Notes: a model not told the origin generated them from the sequence alone. A stretch of 14,877 nt of DNA from DATKCF01 sp035513345 (GCA_035513345.1 DATKCF010000119.1:1-14877), one strand, 5' to 3'; shown: positions 7,451-14,877, numbered from the stretch's first letter. Numbers and translations: made by a program.

Positions 7451-8428
7451 CTACCCGCTCCTGCCGCGCCCGGAACCGGTAGGTGGCAGGATCGTCGACA
7501 GTACGTCCTTCAGGCGGTCGCGGAACTCGAGGTCATTGCGCTCGAACCATGAGCGGGCCGCGGCGCCCAGCCCTGCCTTGTCCGCGCGTGGCATGGCGAT
7601 GATCCGATCGACCGCGGCCGCGAGGCCGTCCTCATCCACGTGGTAGTTCATGCCCATCTTTCTGGGCTCGGATCGCGCGAACGGCACGAGCACGCCGCGC
7701 TCCGGCTGAACGATCTCGTTCATCGGCGGCCCGTCGGTGGTCACGACGACGGCACCGCACGACATGCCTTCGACAATCGAGTGGCCCCATCCCTCGCTGA
7801 GTGAGGGACAGAGGTGGATGCCGAACGTGTTCTGCATCAGTCTCAGTTCCGTATCACTGACATAGTTCCGTTCGAGCACTACGTTCGGCGGCACGTGGTC
7901 GATCCGATCCAGTCTGTGGTAGAGGACGGTCAGCGTCGGCCAATGCGGGTGGTCGGCCCAGACCTTCAGAAGCGTATCCGTCCCTTTCAGCGAACTTCCA
8001 CCGGCGAGGTGGAAGAAGCGGTCGTAGTCGGGCGTGGCGCCGTCTGTGCGGCGGTCGGTCGAGGTGAAGCCGATGCGAATGACGGATGGGTGATAGCGCG
8101 AGAAGATCTCCTCGGCATGGCGAGTCTTGACCAGCACGTGATCCACGTGCACCAGTGTCGGAACGAGCCGTTTCGCGAACCGCTCCTGGTTCGGAATGAG
8201 CAGGAACCGGTCCGCGCGTTTCAGCCACCTCGTTTTCACTCTCTCGAGGAAGATAATGCAATCGTCGCGGTCACCATGGTCGATCAATATGCGCAACGGA
8301 CTGATCGATCGGTGGTGGGAAACGAGGGGAACGGCGTGACTCGCGGTGGCCACCTCCACGATGATGGCGACATCGCGGTCGATGCCGACGCCGTTCGTGC
8401 GGGCGACAATGCGGAGGGACGTCCTCAC
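7451..8428 (-). CDS. GT4-family glycosyltransferase
   Basis: Retaining GT-B glycosyltransferase of 325 residues; donor and acceptor unknown. The C-terminal nucleotide-sugar domain has LAGGSSLKGTDTLLKVW (141-157) and SLSEGWGHSIVEGMSCG (209-225), which contains the E-x7-E pair (E212 and E220), followed by VVVTTDGPPMNEIV. The N-terminal acceptor domain (residues 1-135) is short and I cannot assign it further. No membrane segment is seen. The GTG start at 8428 overlaps the stop of a small upstream ORF as GTGA. GAGGTGG lies 10 nt upstream. The neighbours give no polysaccharide context: tctB lies upstream and secD downstream. It could modify a surface polymer, a lipid or a secondary metabolite. Confidence 0.88.
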   Translation of the reverse strand: MRTSLRIVARTNGVGIDRDVAIIVEVATASHAVPLVSHHRSISPLRILIDHGDRDDCIIFLERVKTRWLKRADRFLLIPNQERFAKRLVPTLVHVDHVLVKTRHAEEIFSRYHPSVIRIGFTSTDRRTDGATPDYDRFFHLAGGSSLKGTDTLLKVWADHPHWPTLTVLYHRLDRIDHVPPNVVLERNYVSDTELRLMQNTFGIHLCPSLSEGWGHSIVEGMSCGAVVVTTDGPPMNEIVQPERGVLVPFARSEPRKMGMNYHVDEDGLAAAVDRIIAMPRADKAGLGAAARSWFERNDLEFRDRLKDVLSTILPPTGSGRGRSG

Positions 8429-8511
8429 ATCGACCGGGCCACCTCGTGCGCCGCGGGTTCGGCGGTCGGCACACCGGATCCGTGATGCTGGCTCACGCTT
8501 CGCGCATCCAT
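8425..8511 (-). CDS. Possible 28-residue small ORF coupled to the glycosyltransferase
   Basis: ATG at 8511 opens a 28-codon frame beginning MDARSVSQHHGSGV and ending EVARSM. GAGGTGAG lies at 8515-8522, and its GAGG core is 7 nt from the ATG. The stop TGA overlaps the GTG of the glycosyltransferase (GTGA). It has no recognisable domain, signal or membrane segment. Good initiation context plus exact stop/start overlap argue for a leader peptide that couples translation. Small size and high GC mean chance is a serious alternative. It fills part of the 153-bp gap after tctB. Confidence 0.3.
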   Translation of the reverse strand: MDARSVSQHHGSGVPTAEPAAHEVARSM

Positions 8512-8581
8512 CGTCTCACCTCGGCCCACGTCAGTTCAACCGAAAGAGGCCGTGCCGCGCCGATGGCGTCAAGAGCGGACA

Positions 8582-9103
8582 TCAGAGCAGGAGGCCAACC
8601 ACTCCCATCGGCAGGTGCGCCCCGAGCAGCACGTCGAAGAGGATCAGAATCGCGACGGCGGTGAACGCACCCGCGGCAATGGCGAAGCCTGTGCGCTCAC
8701 CGGCGCGGAAACGGGCCCAGATGAACACGTAGAACGCGGGCCCCACGACGAATCCGAGAATGGTCGATGCCGCAGGCAGTGCCAGCAACCAGAGGATCGC
8801 GCTGATTTCGGCGTGTGTGCGCGTGTGCTCGTCCGGGCCGACACCGCTGATGGCGGCCCCGCGTCCGGCCAGCTGGTCCGCGCTGGCGGCCCGCCTCTGT
8901 CTTCGTTCGATCGCCTCGCGGATCAGCCTGTAGCAGAGGAGCGCGGCGAGCGGCACGCCGACCATGCGCGGCACGATCGAAGCCGAAGGCCGAAGGTCGG
9001 CCGTAGCCGCCAGCATCACCAGCGTGAACACGAGCAGGACGGCCGTAAAGGCGATCGCCTCGACCGATCCCGTCGAACCGGTGGCCGCGCGGTCCGACTT
9101 CAT
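8582..9103 (-). CDS. tctB: TctB-like small membrane subunit of a tripartite tricarboxylate transporter
   Basis: Small integral membrane subunit of a TTT-family, binding-protein-dependent secondary carboxylate transporter. 173 residues with about four hydrophobic segments (roughly 14-33, 40-58, 99-131 and 138-172) and a charged, variable cytoplasmic loop at about 60-98, which is the usual TctB plan. Sequence conservation in TctB is low, so the call leans on topology and on the neighbouring tctA and tctC. ATG at 9103 overlaps the tctA stop as ATGA, and GGAGG (9112-9116) lies 8 nt upstream. The frame is open much further upstream, but that part runs antiframe through tctA. Confidence 0.86.
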   Translation of the reverse strand: MKSDRAATGSTGSVEAIAFTAVLLVFTLVMLAATADLRPSASIVPRMVGVPLAALLCYRLIREAIERRQRRAASADQLAGRGAAISGVGPDEHTRTHAEISAILWLLALPAASTILGFVVGPAFYVFIWARFRAGERTGFAIAAGAFTAVAILILFDVLLGAHLPMGVVGLLL

Positions 9104-10590
9104 GACCGGCGCCTCCGCAGCCAGATCGGGAACGTCGTGAGAGCAATGAGACCTACGAGTACGACCACCGACGGCCTGGCCCAGAAATCCATCCTGCCCA
9201 GCCGTTGCAGATCCAGCGTGAGCTGCAGGTTCTGTTCGAACAACGAACCGAGTACGAGCGCCATCACGAACGCGACGCGCGACCAGTGGTGCTTCTTCAT
9301 GAGATATCCGACAACACCGAAGAGCATGGCGACCCATACGTCGGATATGCGGCCGCGATAGGCAAGCGCTCCAAGAGTCGCCAGAACAATGATCGGCGGC
9401 AGCAGGCGCCGCGTCCGCACGATCGTCAGACGGCACAGCGGCCCTGCTACCGACAGGCCCGCCGCGGACGTGATCCAGTTCGAGAGGAACAGCGACCAGA
9501 TCAGGGCGAACGTCAACGGCAACCCTTCGTTCATCAGCTCCTGGCCCGGCCTGATCCCGTGAATCGCCATCACGCCGAGCAGGACCGCTGTCCCGGTGCT
9601 GGCCGGAATCCCGAGCGCCAGCGTAGGCAGCAACGAGCCGCCATCCTTCGCGTCGTTCGCGGCTTCAGGTGCGATCACGCCACGGATATCGCCGCTGCCC
9701 ATCGTTGCGGTCCGATCCGTTCGCGCAGCCTCGCCCCACGCGATGAACGCGGCGACCGTACCGCCCAGACCGGGGATCATGCCGACGACGGTGCCGATCG
9801 CGGAGCTGCGCAGGAACAGGCCACCGTTGCGGAATACGGCGACAATGCCGTCGACCGTGCTGCCGCCCAGCTCTTCGACGCGGCTCTTGCCCGATATCGT
9901 GACGCGGTTGGATGCGCTCAGATCGATGACTTCGGCCAGCGCGAAGATGCCCAGGAAAACGGGCACCACGCTGAGGCCGTCGAGGAGGTACAGCGTTCCG
10001 AACGTGAAGCGAGGATCGGCCGTGCGCGGATCGAATCCGATGAAGGCCACCATCAGGCCGAGGCCGGCTGCGGCCAGTCCTTTCGCGACCGAGCCCCGTA
10101 TGATCGTGCCGATGGCGAGCAGACCCCAGATCGCGAGCAACAGATACTCGGCCGGCCCGATCTTCGGAATGACAGGCGCGACGACGGGGATGAGTGCGAT
10201 CAGCAGTACCACGCCGAAGCTCGAACCGAGCGCGGATGCGGTCGCCGATGCGGCCAGCGCGGTCCGTGCCAGTCCCTTCTGCGCCATCGGGTAGCCGTCG
10301 ATCAACGTGGCAGCGTTCGGCGCAGTGCCCGGAATGTTGAGGAGGATGGCCGTCACCGAGCCCATGAAGGTCGCGCCGCCCAGCAGCGCGCCGTAGAGGA
10401 GCATGACGTGCAGAGGGTCCCAACCGAAGGTGAGCGGGATCGCCAGCGCCATCAATGCCGCGCCGCTCAGGCCGGGCAGCAACGCCACGACCATTGCGAC
10501 CAGCGTTCCGCCGATCGGATAGAGGATGTTGGGCCAGGCGAAAACGAGCGTCAGCCCCTCCCAGGCGGCAGACAGGACCGCAGGCGTCAA
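9100..10590 (-). CDS. tctA: TctA-like large membrane subunit of a tripartite tricarboxylate transporter
   Basis: The main permease subunit, which moves the carboxylate delivered by TctC using an ion gradient. 496 residues and strongly hydrophobic, with about 11-12 membrane segments. Family hallmarks are present in both halves. The first half has LPGLSGAALMALAIPLTF (38-55) and GGATFMGSVTAILLNIPGTA (71-90) leading into DGYPMAQKGLA. The second has MIPGLGGTVAAFIAWGEA (271-288) and IAPEAANDAKDGG (306-318) leading into LPTLALGIPA. TTG at 10590 is chosen because it overlaps the tctC stop as TTGA and yields the family's usual length and N-terminus. Upstream in-frame codons are arginine-rich and look non-coding, and the next Met removes the first helix. 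The Shine-Dalgarno sequence is weak, which fits coupling. Confidence 0.95.
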   Translation of the reverse strand: MTPAVLSAAWEGLTLVFAWPNILYPIGGTLVAMVVALLPGLSGAALMALAIPLTFGWDPLHVMLLYGALLGGATFMGSVTAILLNIPGTAPNAATLIDGYPMAQKGLARTALAASATASALGSSFGVVLLIALIPVVAPVIPKIGPAEYLLLAIWGLLAIGTIIRGSVAKGLAAAGLGLMVAFIGFDPRTADPRFTFGTLYLLDGLSVVPVFLGIFALAEVIDLSASNRVTISGKSRVEELGGSTVDGIVAVFRNGGLFLRSSAIGTVVGMIPGLGGTVAAFIAWGEAARTDRTATMGSGDIRGVIAPEAANDAKDGGSLLPTLALGIPASTGTAVLLGVMAIHGIRPGQELMNEGLPLTFALIWSLFLSNWITSAAGLSVAGPLCRLTIVRTRRLLPPIIVLATLGALAYRGRISDVWVAMLFGVVGYLMKKHHWSRVAFVMALVLGSLFEQNLQLTLDLQRLGRMDFWARPSVVVLVGLIALTTFPIWLRRRRS

Positions 10591-11720
10591 CGGATCCGGC
10601 GGGCGGCGGCCGCGGCTACGGGCACGATCGGGCGAACCGCATCCGTGACGGCCCGAATGCCTCGCCTGACGTCTGCGCCAGCAACGATATCGATTGACCG
10701 GCCCGCCCGTCGCGCAGCCTCGGCAAAGCCCGGATCGGTCAATGCCGTGTACATGGCCTGCTCCAGGCAATCGCGCAGCATCGGCTCCATACCACCGGGT
10801 CCGGCGAAGAGCCGGCCGAACTCGAGATACGCCGCTATCGCGGCGGCCAGGGACCGCGCGCGAGCGGCATCCCCCGCGAACAGCTCCGGCTGTACCGAAA
10901 TCAGACCGGTCGGCCCCGCGAGGTGCGGGACATCCGGGATTCTCGGGTCAGCCGATCGCTCGGGCGTGATCTGCAGCACCGGGTTCATGCGCGCCAGGTC
11001 CGGGACCTGACCGAACGTCTCGATGTCAACGGACGTGATGTCGCAATCGCCGCGCAGCAATCCGAGAATCACCTCCCTGCTGCCCGGGTAGCCCGCCACG
11101 TACTCTGTGGAGACACCCAGAAGGTCGGTGACGGCCGCCAGCGTGGCGAAGTTCGAACTGTCGGGGCCCGTGATGCCGGCCACGATGGCCCTGCGGCGCG
11201 ACAGTGCGATCAGATCGGCGATGCTGCGAACTCCGGTTGCCGGGTTCGCCATGATGACCTGCTGGCGTCGGCTGACGCGCGCGAGAACCGTGAACTCACG
11301 GGACAGATCGGGCGTCGTGCTGGAGTCGGGGTTCCGGTTCCACAGGAATCCGGAGCCGTTGAGTATGCCGAGTGTTCTGCCATCCGGACGGGCGCGCGAC
11401 AGCGTCAGCGCCCCGACGAGTCCGCCCGCTCCAGGCACGTTGTCGATCGCGATCTGGGCACCCAGCGCCCTCTCGATGAACGGTTCGGCAAGCCGGGAAT
11501 ACGTGTCGAACCCTCCGCCCGGCGTCCACCCTACGATCCACCGGATTCGTGCGCCCTCGAGACATTTCGTCCCGCCATCGGTGCGCCGGCTGATCGGCTT
11601 CCCGGCGGTCATGCCGGCTGCGACACCCGCAACGCTGCCCGGGCCGCGGCCGATGGCGAGTCCACCGCACATCGCCGCACAGCGTTCCAGCAGCTCGCGC
11701 CGGGTGATCCGCTCAGACAC
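10587..11720 (-). CDS. tctC: TctC-like periplasmic solute-binding protein
   Basis: Extracytoplasmic binding protein (Bug/TctC family) that captures a carboxylate for TctAB. 377 residues including a leader. The conserved ligand loop reads PGGGFDTYSRLAEPFIERAL (67-86), then IDNVPGAGGLVGA (92-104). A second loop holds YVAGYPGSREVILGLLRGDCD (207-227). The N-terminus, ITRRELLERCAAMCGG (5-20), resembles a twin-arginine signal, though its hydrophobic core is weak; the signal type is uncertain. GTG at 11720 lies inside the end of the ligase gene (8-bp overlap, GTGTCTGA) with GGAG 10 nt upstream; 46 more in-frame upstream residues lie over the ligase and look spurious. The ligand cannot be read from sequence. 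Family members bind citrate, terephthalate, other aromatic acids and many more. Confidence 0.93.
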   Translation of the reverse strand: MSERITRRELLERCAAMCGGLAIGRGPGSVAGVAAGMTAGKPISRRTDGGTKCLEGARIRWIVGWTPGGGFDTYSRLAEPFIERALGAQIAIDNVPGAGGLVGALTLSRARPDGRTLGILNGSGFLWNRNPDSSTTPDLSREFTVLARVSRRQQVIMANPATGVRSIADLIALSRRRAIVAGITGPDSSNFATLAAVTDLLGVSTEYVAGYPGSREVILGLLRGDCDITSVDIETFGQVPDLARMNPVLQITPERSADPRIPDVPHLAGPTGLISVQPELFAGDAARARSLAAAIAAYLEFGRLFAGPGGMEPMLRDCLEQAMYTALTDPGFAEAARRAGRSIDIVAGADVRRGIRAVTDAVRPIVPVAAAAARRIR

Positions 11721-13296
11721 GGTCGGTCGGCTCCGGCGTGCCGGATCGCCTGACGAGCAGCGATTGCTTCCCTCGTGAAGTCGTGTACGGCTGGCCCCGT
11801 CGAACGCGGAATGTCTGGCCCTCTTGCCAGAACGCACGCGCGACATCGGCACCAGCACTGATTTCCCGCAATGCCTGAAGCACCGCCTCGATCACATGCG
11901 CCTCATCTGGAATCGTGACCCGTGGGCTCACTACCAGTGTCAGTCGAGTGTAGCCGTCATCATCGCTTTCCTCGAGCTGATAGTCGAGCGATGAGCCGCC
12001 GAACCTGGCCGGCAGCACGTCTTCGAGGATATGCGACATCTCGCTGCCCAGCAGCGACACACCCTCGCCGACCAGCTTCCCGAAGCTCCGGATGCTGCGC
12101 AGATGTGTCGTCAGGCCCAGATCTCCGAGCGGGCAGCCGCACGATCGTTCCTCGAGAACCCCGCAGTCGTCGAATTCGACGTTCAACAGCATCTTCGGCG
12201 AACTCGGATGTATGGATGTGATGTGGAACGATGTCACCATCTCACCACTGTTCGGTACCTCGCGTGGATACGCCAGAATGAAGTGCGTGTCCATGGCCAC
12301 GTGAACGTCGCTCTCGCTCGACGGCAGTGCGCAGCCGAGCCCGAGCCGGCCCGACTCGGCCGCGCCGTAGTCCGTCATGACGCGCGCCCCGGAATCGGCA
12401 ATCTGCTTCGCCTTCGCCAGCGTCAACGGTTCGCCTGCCATGTAAAGCGTCGTGCCTGCAAGGTCCAGCCCCGCCTCACGTGCCGCGACCGCGATCCGCA
12501 CACCGTTGCTCACCGTCGTGTTCAGGACGGCACTGCCGTGTCGCTCACGCGATGCCGCCATCCACTCCGCAATGATGATTGCGCGATCGAGGGGAACGGC
12601 TTCGGGCCAGGGCAGATCCGCCCCATACAGCCGTCCGAGCCCGATCGTGGCACTGTTCGCGAGGCGAAACTTGAGGCTCGGCCGGAAATCACGGTGGATC
12701 AGCGGTGTGAACCACCGATCCGGCGGCCGTCCCCACTTCGCTCCGCGCAGGACCGAGTTGATGCCGCTGCCCGACGGCAGCGGTGGCCGCCAGATCGCGA
12801 ACGGGATGCCGAGCACGCCATGCGCGTCCATCAGCGCCAGCCGCTGTTCGGCCTGCACGGCCAGATGCGTCAGATCCGTTGAAACGCGGCTCGGCGATCC
12901 GGTCGATCCGCCCGTGCGGGTCCCGTAGTAGTGCGACAGGTAGGGATTGTCGAACTGCTCCTGCCGTATTGCGATCTCCCGGCCCGCGCGTACGACCGGC
13001 TGCCGCCCCTTGAACTCCTCGAACGTGAAATAGACTCCCGCCTCGCGGAGCGTGCGCAACGCGACTTCGATGCCGCGATCCCTGACGAGCGTGCGGAAAT
13101 CGCCGTATCCGCAACCCGCGACCGCGAGCAGCCCGGTATACGGACTCCGGGCATGACCGAAGAAGCCTCGCTCGGCCACCCGCAGCAGCGCTTCCTCCCG
13201 CCCGGCCAGCCGGTGCGCGATCGAGGCGCGTGCCTGTTCCACCGTAATCGTGTTCCGCAGGTACGCGCGCAGCCCCGCGAGGAACCGCCCGTACAT
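11713..13296 (-). CDS. PaaK-like adenylate-forming enzyme (putative acyl/aryl-CoA ligase)
   Basis: Probably activates a carboxylic acid as the acyl-AMP and then thioesterifies it; CoA is likely but unproven as acceptor. 527 residues from ATG 13296. After a helical N-terminal region (1-90) comes FEEFKGR (92-98). The phosphate-binding loop reads YYGTRTGGSTGSPS (123-136). MAGEPL (286-291) and DYGAAESG (309-316) match the PaaK-type GE and Y-G-x-x-E elements. Cysteines C378, C386 and C388 (DDCG and SCGC) may form a structural zinc site. TTSRGKQ near the C-terminus supplies a possible catalytic lysine (K510). The start is uncertain. TTG 13302 and CTG 13416 are alternatives; the CTG overlaps the hydrolase stop as CTGA but its AGGGAGG is directly adjacent, too close for normal use. 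The end overlaps tctC by 8 bp. Substrate unknown. Confidence 0.82.
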   Translation of the reverse strand: MYGRFLAGLRAYLRNTITVEQARASIAHRLAGREEALLRVAERGFFGHARSPYTGLLAVAGCGYGDFRTLVRDRGIEVALRTLREAGVYFTFEEFKGRQPVVRAGREIAIRQEQFDNPYLSHYYGTRTGGSTGSPSRVSTDLTHLAVQAEQRLALMDAHGVLGIPFAIWRPPLPSGSGINSVLRGAKWGRPPDRWFTPLIHRDFRPSLKFRLANSATIGLGRLYGADLPWPEAVPLDRAIIIAEWMAASRERHGSAVLNTTVSNGVRIAVAAREAGLDLAGTTLYMAGEPLTLAKAKQIADSGARVMTDYGAAESGRLGLGCALPSSESDVHVAMDTHFILAYPREVPNSGEMVTSFHITSIHPSSPKMLLNVEFDDCGVLEERSCGCPLGDLGLTTHLRSIRSFGKLVGEGVSLLGSEMSHILEDVLPARFGGSSLDYQLEESDDDGYTRLTLVVSPRVTIPDEAHVIEAVLQALREISAGADVARAFWQEGQTFRVRRGQPYTTSRGKQSLLVRRSGTPEPTDRV

Positions 13297-13412
13297 GCGC
13301 AACTCGCGGATGGCTGTCAGCTGCGGCCTCGGTCGGTACGTGTTGCCCGGGTACTGCGCGTGGTTACGCGGCCACAGTGCGACGCCATTGTCGTTTGTGA
13401 ACCGGTCAGGAG
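13297..13412 (-). other. Stretch between hydrolase stop and the chosen ligase start
   Basis: 116 bp that stay open in the ligase frame back to a CTG at 13416. It is either an untranslated spacer or a 40-residue N-terminal extension of the ligase (TPDRFTNDNGVALWPRN at its start). AGGGAGG lies at 13417-13423, at the end of the hydrolase gene. I see no promoter or terminator in it. Confidence 0.4.
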
Positions 13413-14876
13413 TCAGCCTCCCTGCGCGGCTGGCGAGAGGTCCTGCGTCGTGGCGTCCCGCACGTATCGCTCCGCCGTGGCAGCACTGAAGAAGCCGTCG
13501 TCGCGCAGGCTTTCGGCGGCATCCGCGATGCACCGGACGTACCGCTCGCGGGTCAGCTCTTCGGTTGGCCCCAGCAGACCGAGACGCCGCCATGCCGCGG
13601 TCGGTGTTTCGCGGAAGTCCCAGATGCCGTTGCGGTTCATGTCAACGAACAGCTGTTGCTGGTCGAGCGGTTCCACACCCTGCCCGGTGAAGCCGGCGAA
13701 TGCGGTCGCGCCTTCGCCGTTGCGCGGATACGGATGGAACACACCCAGCGGGCAGGCGACTTCGGGATAGGCTATCGCCGCATTCTCGATCACGCCGTCG
13801 TGGTCGGCATCGCCGATGGCTGTCCAGTCGGATCGTGATGGCGTGGGTGCCGATCGTCCTTCAACCAGCGCATCGAGCATATCGATCGCACCGTCCATGA
13901 CCAGCGACACATCGAGTACCCGGATCCTGCCCGACCGGTTGTCCGGCGGCAGACTCTCGCCACCGTTGTGGCTCATCTGCCGTATCTCGAACATGCGGAA
14001 CCTCGAGCCGAGTCCCTTGTCCATCAGAATCTTCGCATTCTGCCGCTTGTTGGCCAGGTACGAGTTCGAGACCCATTCCGGTCGATCCGGGGCGCGGTCC
14101 CAGATTTTGTTGTACATCTGGTGCACGATCTCGATCTGAGGCCGGAACGCAGCCCTGTCGGCGTCCGAGGCGAACAGGATGTCCCGTCCGTCCCTCATCA
14201 CGACCGGAAGCCATAGTCCGGTGGCGGCGTCGTCGAGCAGGAATCCGTCGAACACCGGGTCGCCCACCGGATCCGTGTTCAGTCCAGGCGTATAGTTGAG
14301 GCTGCGGCCGATCCGCGCGCCGGCAGAATGACCATAGAGGTAGGTTCGCGACGGCTTCGTGCCCAGTCGTTTCCGCAGTGCTGCTTCCGCAACGGCGGCG
14401 TAGTCCATGATGATGGCGGAATTGTCATTGAACGCCGCCCAGTCGACGACGGAACCATCATCGAGCGTCGCGATGATCTCGCCGATCCCCTGTTCGGTCG
14501 TGCGCTTGGTGACCGCCACCGCATATCCCTTCGACAGCATGACCCGGTCGACCTTGTCGAACGCGGCCAGTGGAGCGGCCGGATCGTAGTACCGGTTCCA
14601 CACCTTCAACGCACCATTGCGAAAGGACCGGCCGCGTCCGTGCGCCGTGACCCACAGCTTGCCGTTCCAGTCGGCGCGGTCCGCGGGGAAGATCAGCAGG
14701 ATCGCTGCGCCTCTCAAGCGTTCATAGCGTGCGACGGCGAGAATCCGTTTCCCCGGGTTCGCCGCCTGCTCGAAGATCAGGTCCGGTCCGTTTGTCAGAT
14801 ACTCGTGATACGTTCCCTCATCCACGACGTAGCCTTCGGCCGTACCGTCCAGGCCCAGGTCGAGCCTGATGTAGTC
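13413..14876 (-). CDS. Alpha/beta-hydrolase with EF-hand-like calcium motifs (5' end beyond the window)
   Basis: Serine hydrolase, probably an esterase; substrate unknown. 487 residues are visible, the frame runs off the right edge, and the N-terminus, including any signal peptide, is missing. An HG turn (WVTAHGRGRSF) precedes the nucleophile elbow YGHSAGARIG, with GHSAG at fragment residues 182-186 and Ser184 as likely nucleophile. SHNGGE (His303) is a candidate catalytic His. Two EF-hand-type loops follow: DADHDGVIE (356-364) and DMNRNGIWDFRE (412-423). Such calcium loops suggest a secreted or periplasmic enzyme. It somewhat resembles large alpha/beta-hydrolase-domain proteins of the Abhydrolase_10 or tannase-like kind, but I cannot place it by eye. 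It is first in the visible run hydrolase-ligase-tctCAB, suggesting it releases the acid the rest handles. A GTG at 14825 is an internal codon, not a likely start. Confidence 0.78.
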   Translation of the reverse strand, partial: DYIRLDLGLDGTAEGYVVDEGTYHEYLTNGPDLIFEQAANPGKRILAVARYERLRGAAILLIFPADRADWNGKLWVTAHGRGRSFRNGALKVWNRYYDPAAPLAAFDKVDRVMLSKGYAVAVTKRTTEQGIGEIIATLDDGSVVDWAAFNDNSAIIMDYAAVAEAALRKRLGTKPSRTYLYGHSAGARIGRSLNYTPGLNTDPVGDPVFDGFLLDDAATGLWLPVVMRDGRDILFASDADRAAFRPQIEIVHQMYNKIWDRAPDRPEWVSNSYLANKRQNAKILMDKGLGSRFRMFEIRQMSHNGGESLPPDNRSGRIRVLDVSLVMDGAIDMLDALVEGRSAPTPSRSDWTAIGDADHDGVIENAAIAYPEVACPLGVFHPYPRNGEGATAFAGFTGQGVEPLDQQQLFVDMNRNGIWDFRETPTAAWRRLGLLGPTEELTRERYVRCIADAAESLRDDGFFSAATAERYVRDATTQDLSPAAQGG

Positions 14877-14877
14877 C

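Noticed and set aside
8567..8572. TTGACG as a -35 box for the glycosyltransferase
   Set aside because: No A/T-rich -10 hexamer occurs at 16-18 nt downstream.
8582..9436. Longer TctB with 111 additional N-terminal residues
   Set aside because: The extra part overlaps conserved tctA sequence out of frame; ATG 9103 with GGAGG 8 nt upstream is clearly better.
9205..11010. 601-codon open frame on the plus strand
   Set aside because: Antisense to tctA and tctC, whose family motifs are intact. The translation is dominated by Arg, Gln, Asp and Glu and is low in hydrophobic residues.
1..14877. CRISPR array, transposon ends, integrase or attachment sites
   Set aside because: No regularly spaced repeats, transposase-like frames or long terminal inverted repeats were seen by eye.

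Overview
The window is high-GC and bacterial. Every gene I can support lies on the minus strand, so transcription runs from the right edge to the left edge. In that order the layout is: a 5'-truncated alpha/beta hydrolase, a PaaK-like adenylate-forming enzyme, tctC, tctA, tctB, a possible 28-residue small ORF, a GT4 glycosyltransferase, secD, secF, a TatD-family hydrolase, mutL, miaA, and a 3'-truncated bshA. There is no rRNA, tRNA, CRISPR array, insertion sequence or phage gene that I can see. No marker in the window fixes the taxonomy. High GC, a bacillithiol gene (bshA) outside an obvious low-GC Firmicute, and a mutL-miaA-bshA chain suggest Gemmatimonadota, Acidobacteriota or a similar environmental phylum; this is inference only.

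Right block (about 8582-14876): five genes joined end to end. Hydrolase and ligase are adjacent. Ligase and tctC overlap by 8 bp, tctC and tctA by 4 bp (TTGA), and tctA and tctB by 4 bp (ATGA). The content suggests one pathway. A GHSAG-type hydrolase would release a carboxylate, the tripartite tricarboxylate transporter (TctC binding protein, TctA large and TctB small membrane subunits) would import it, and the PaaK-like enzyme would activate it by adenylation, probably to a CoA thioester. The substrate is unknown. This is the best candidate in the window for an undescribed functional unit.

Middle block (4527-8511): a GT4 glycosyltransferase preceded by a possible small coupled ORF, then a 225-bp gap rich in hairpins, then secD-secF, the proton-driven accessory subunits of the Sec translocon. 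No yajC precedes secD. A hairpin just upstream of the secD ribosome site has a competing pairing partner at the start codon.

Left block (1-4526): housekeeping genes. A TatD-family metal-dependent hydrolase is followed by an overlapping chain of mutL (mismatch repair), miaA (tRNA A37 prenylation) and bshA (first step of bacillithiol synthesis). bshA appears to begin at a rare CTG codon embedded in the miaA stop (CTGA) behind a strong Shine-Dalgarno sequence.

A recurring theme is stop/start overlap with non-ATG starts (GTG, TTG, probably CTG). Several of these starts could be misplaced or missed by automatic gene calling.
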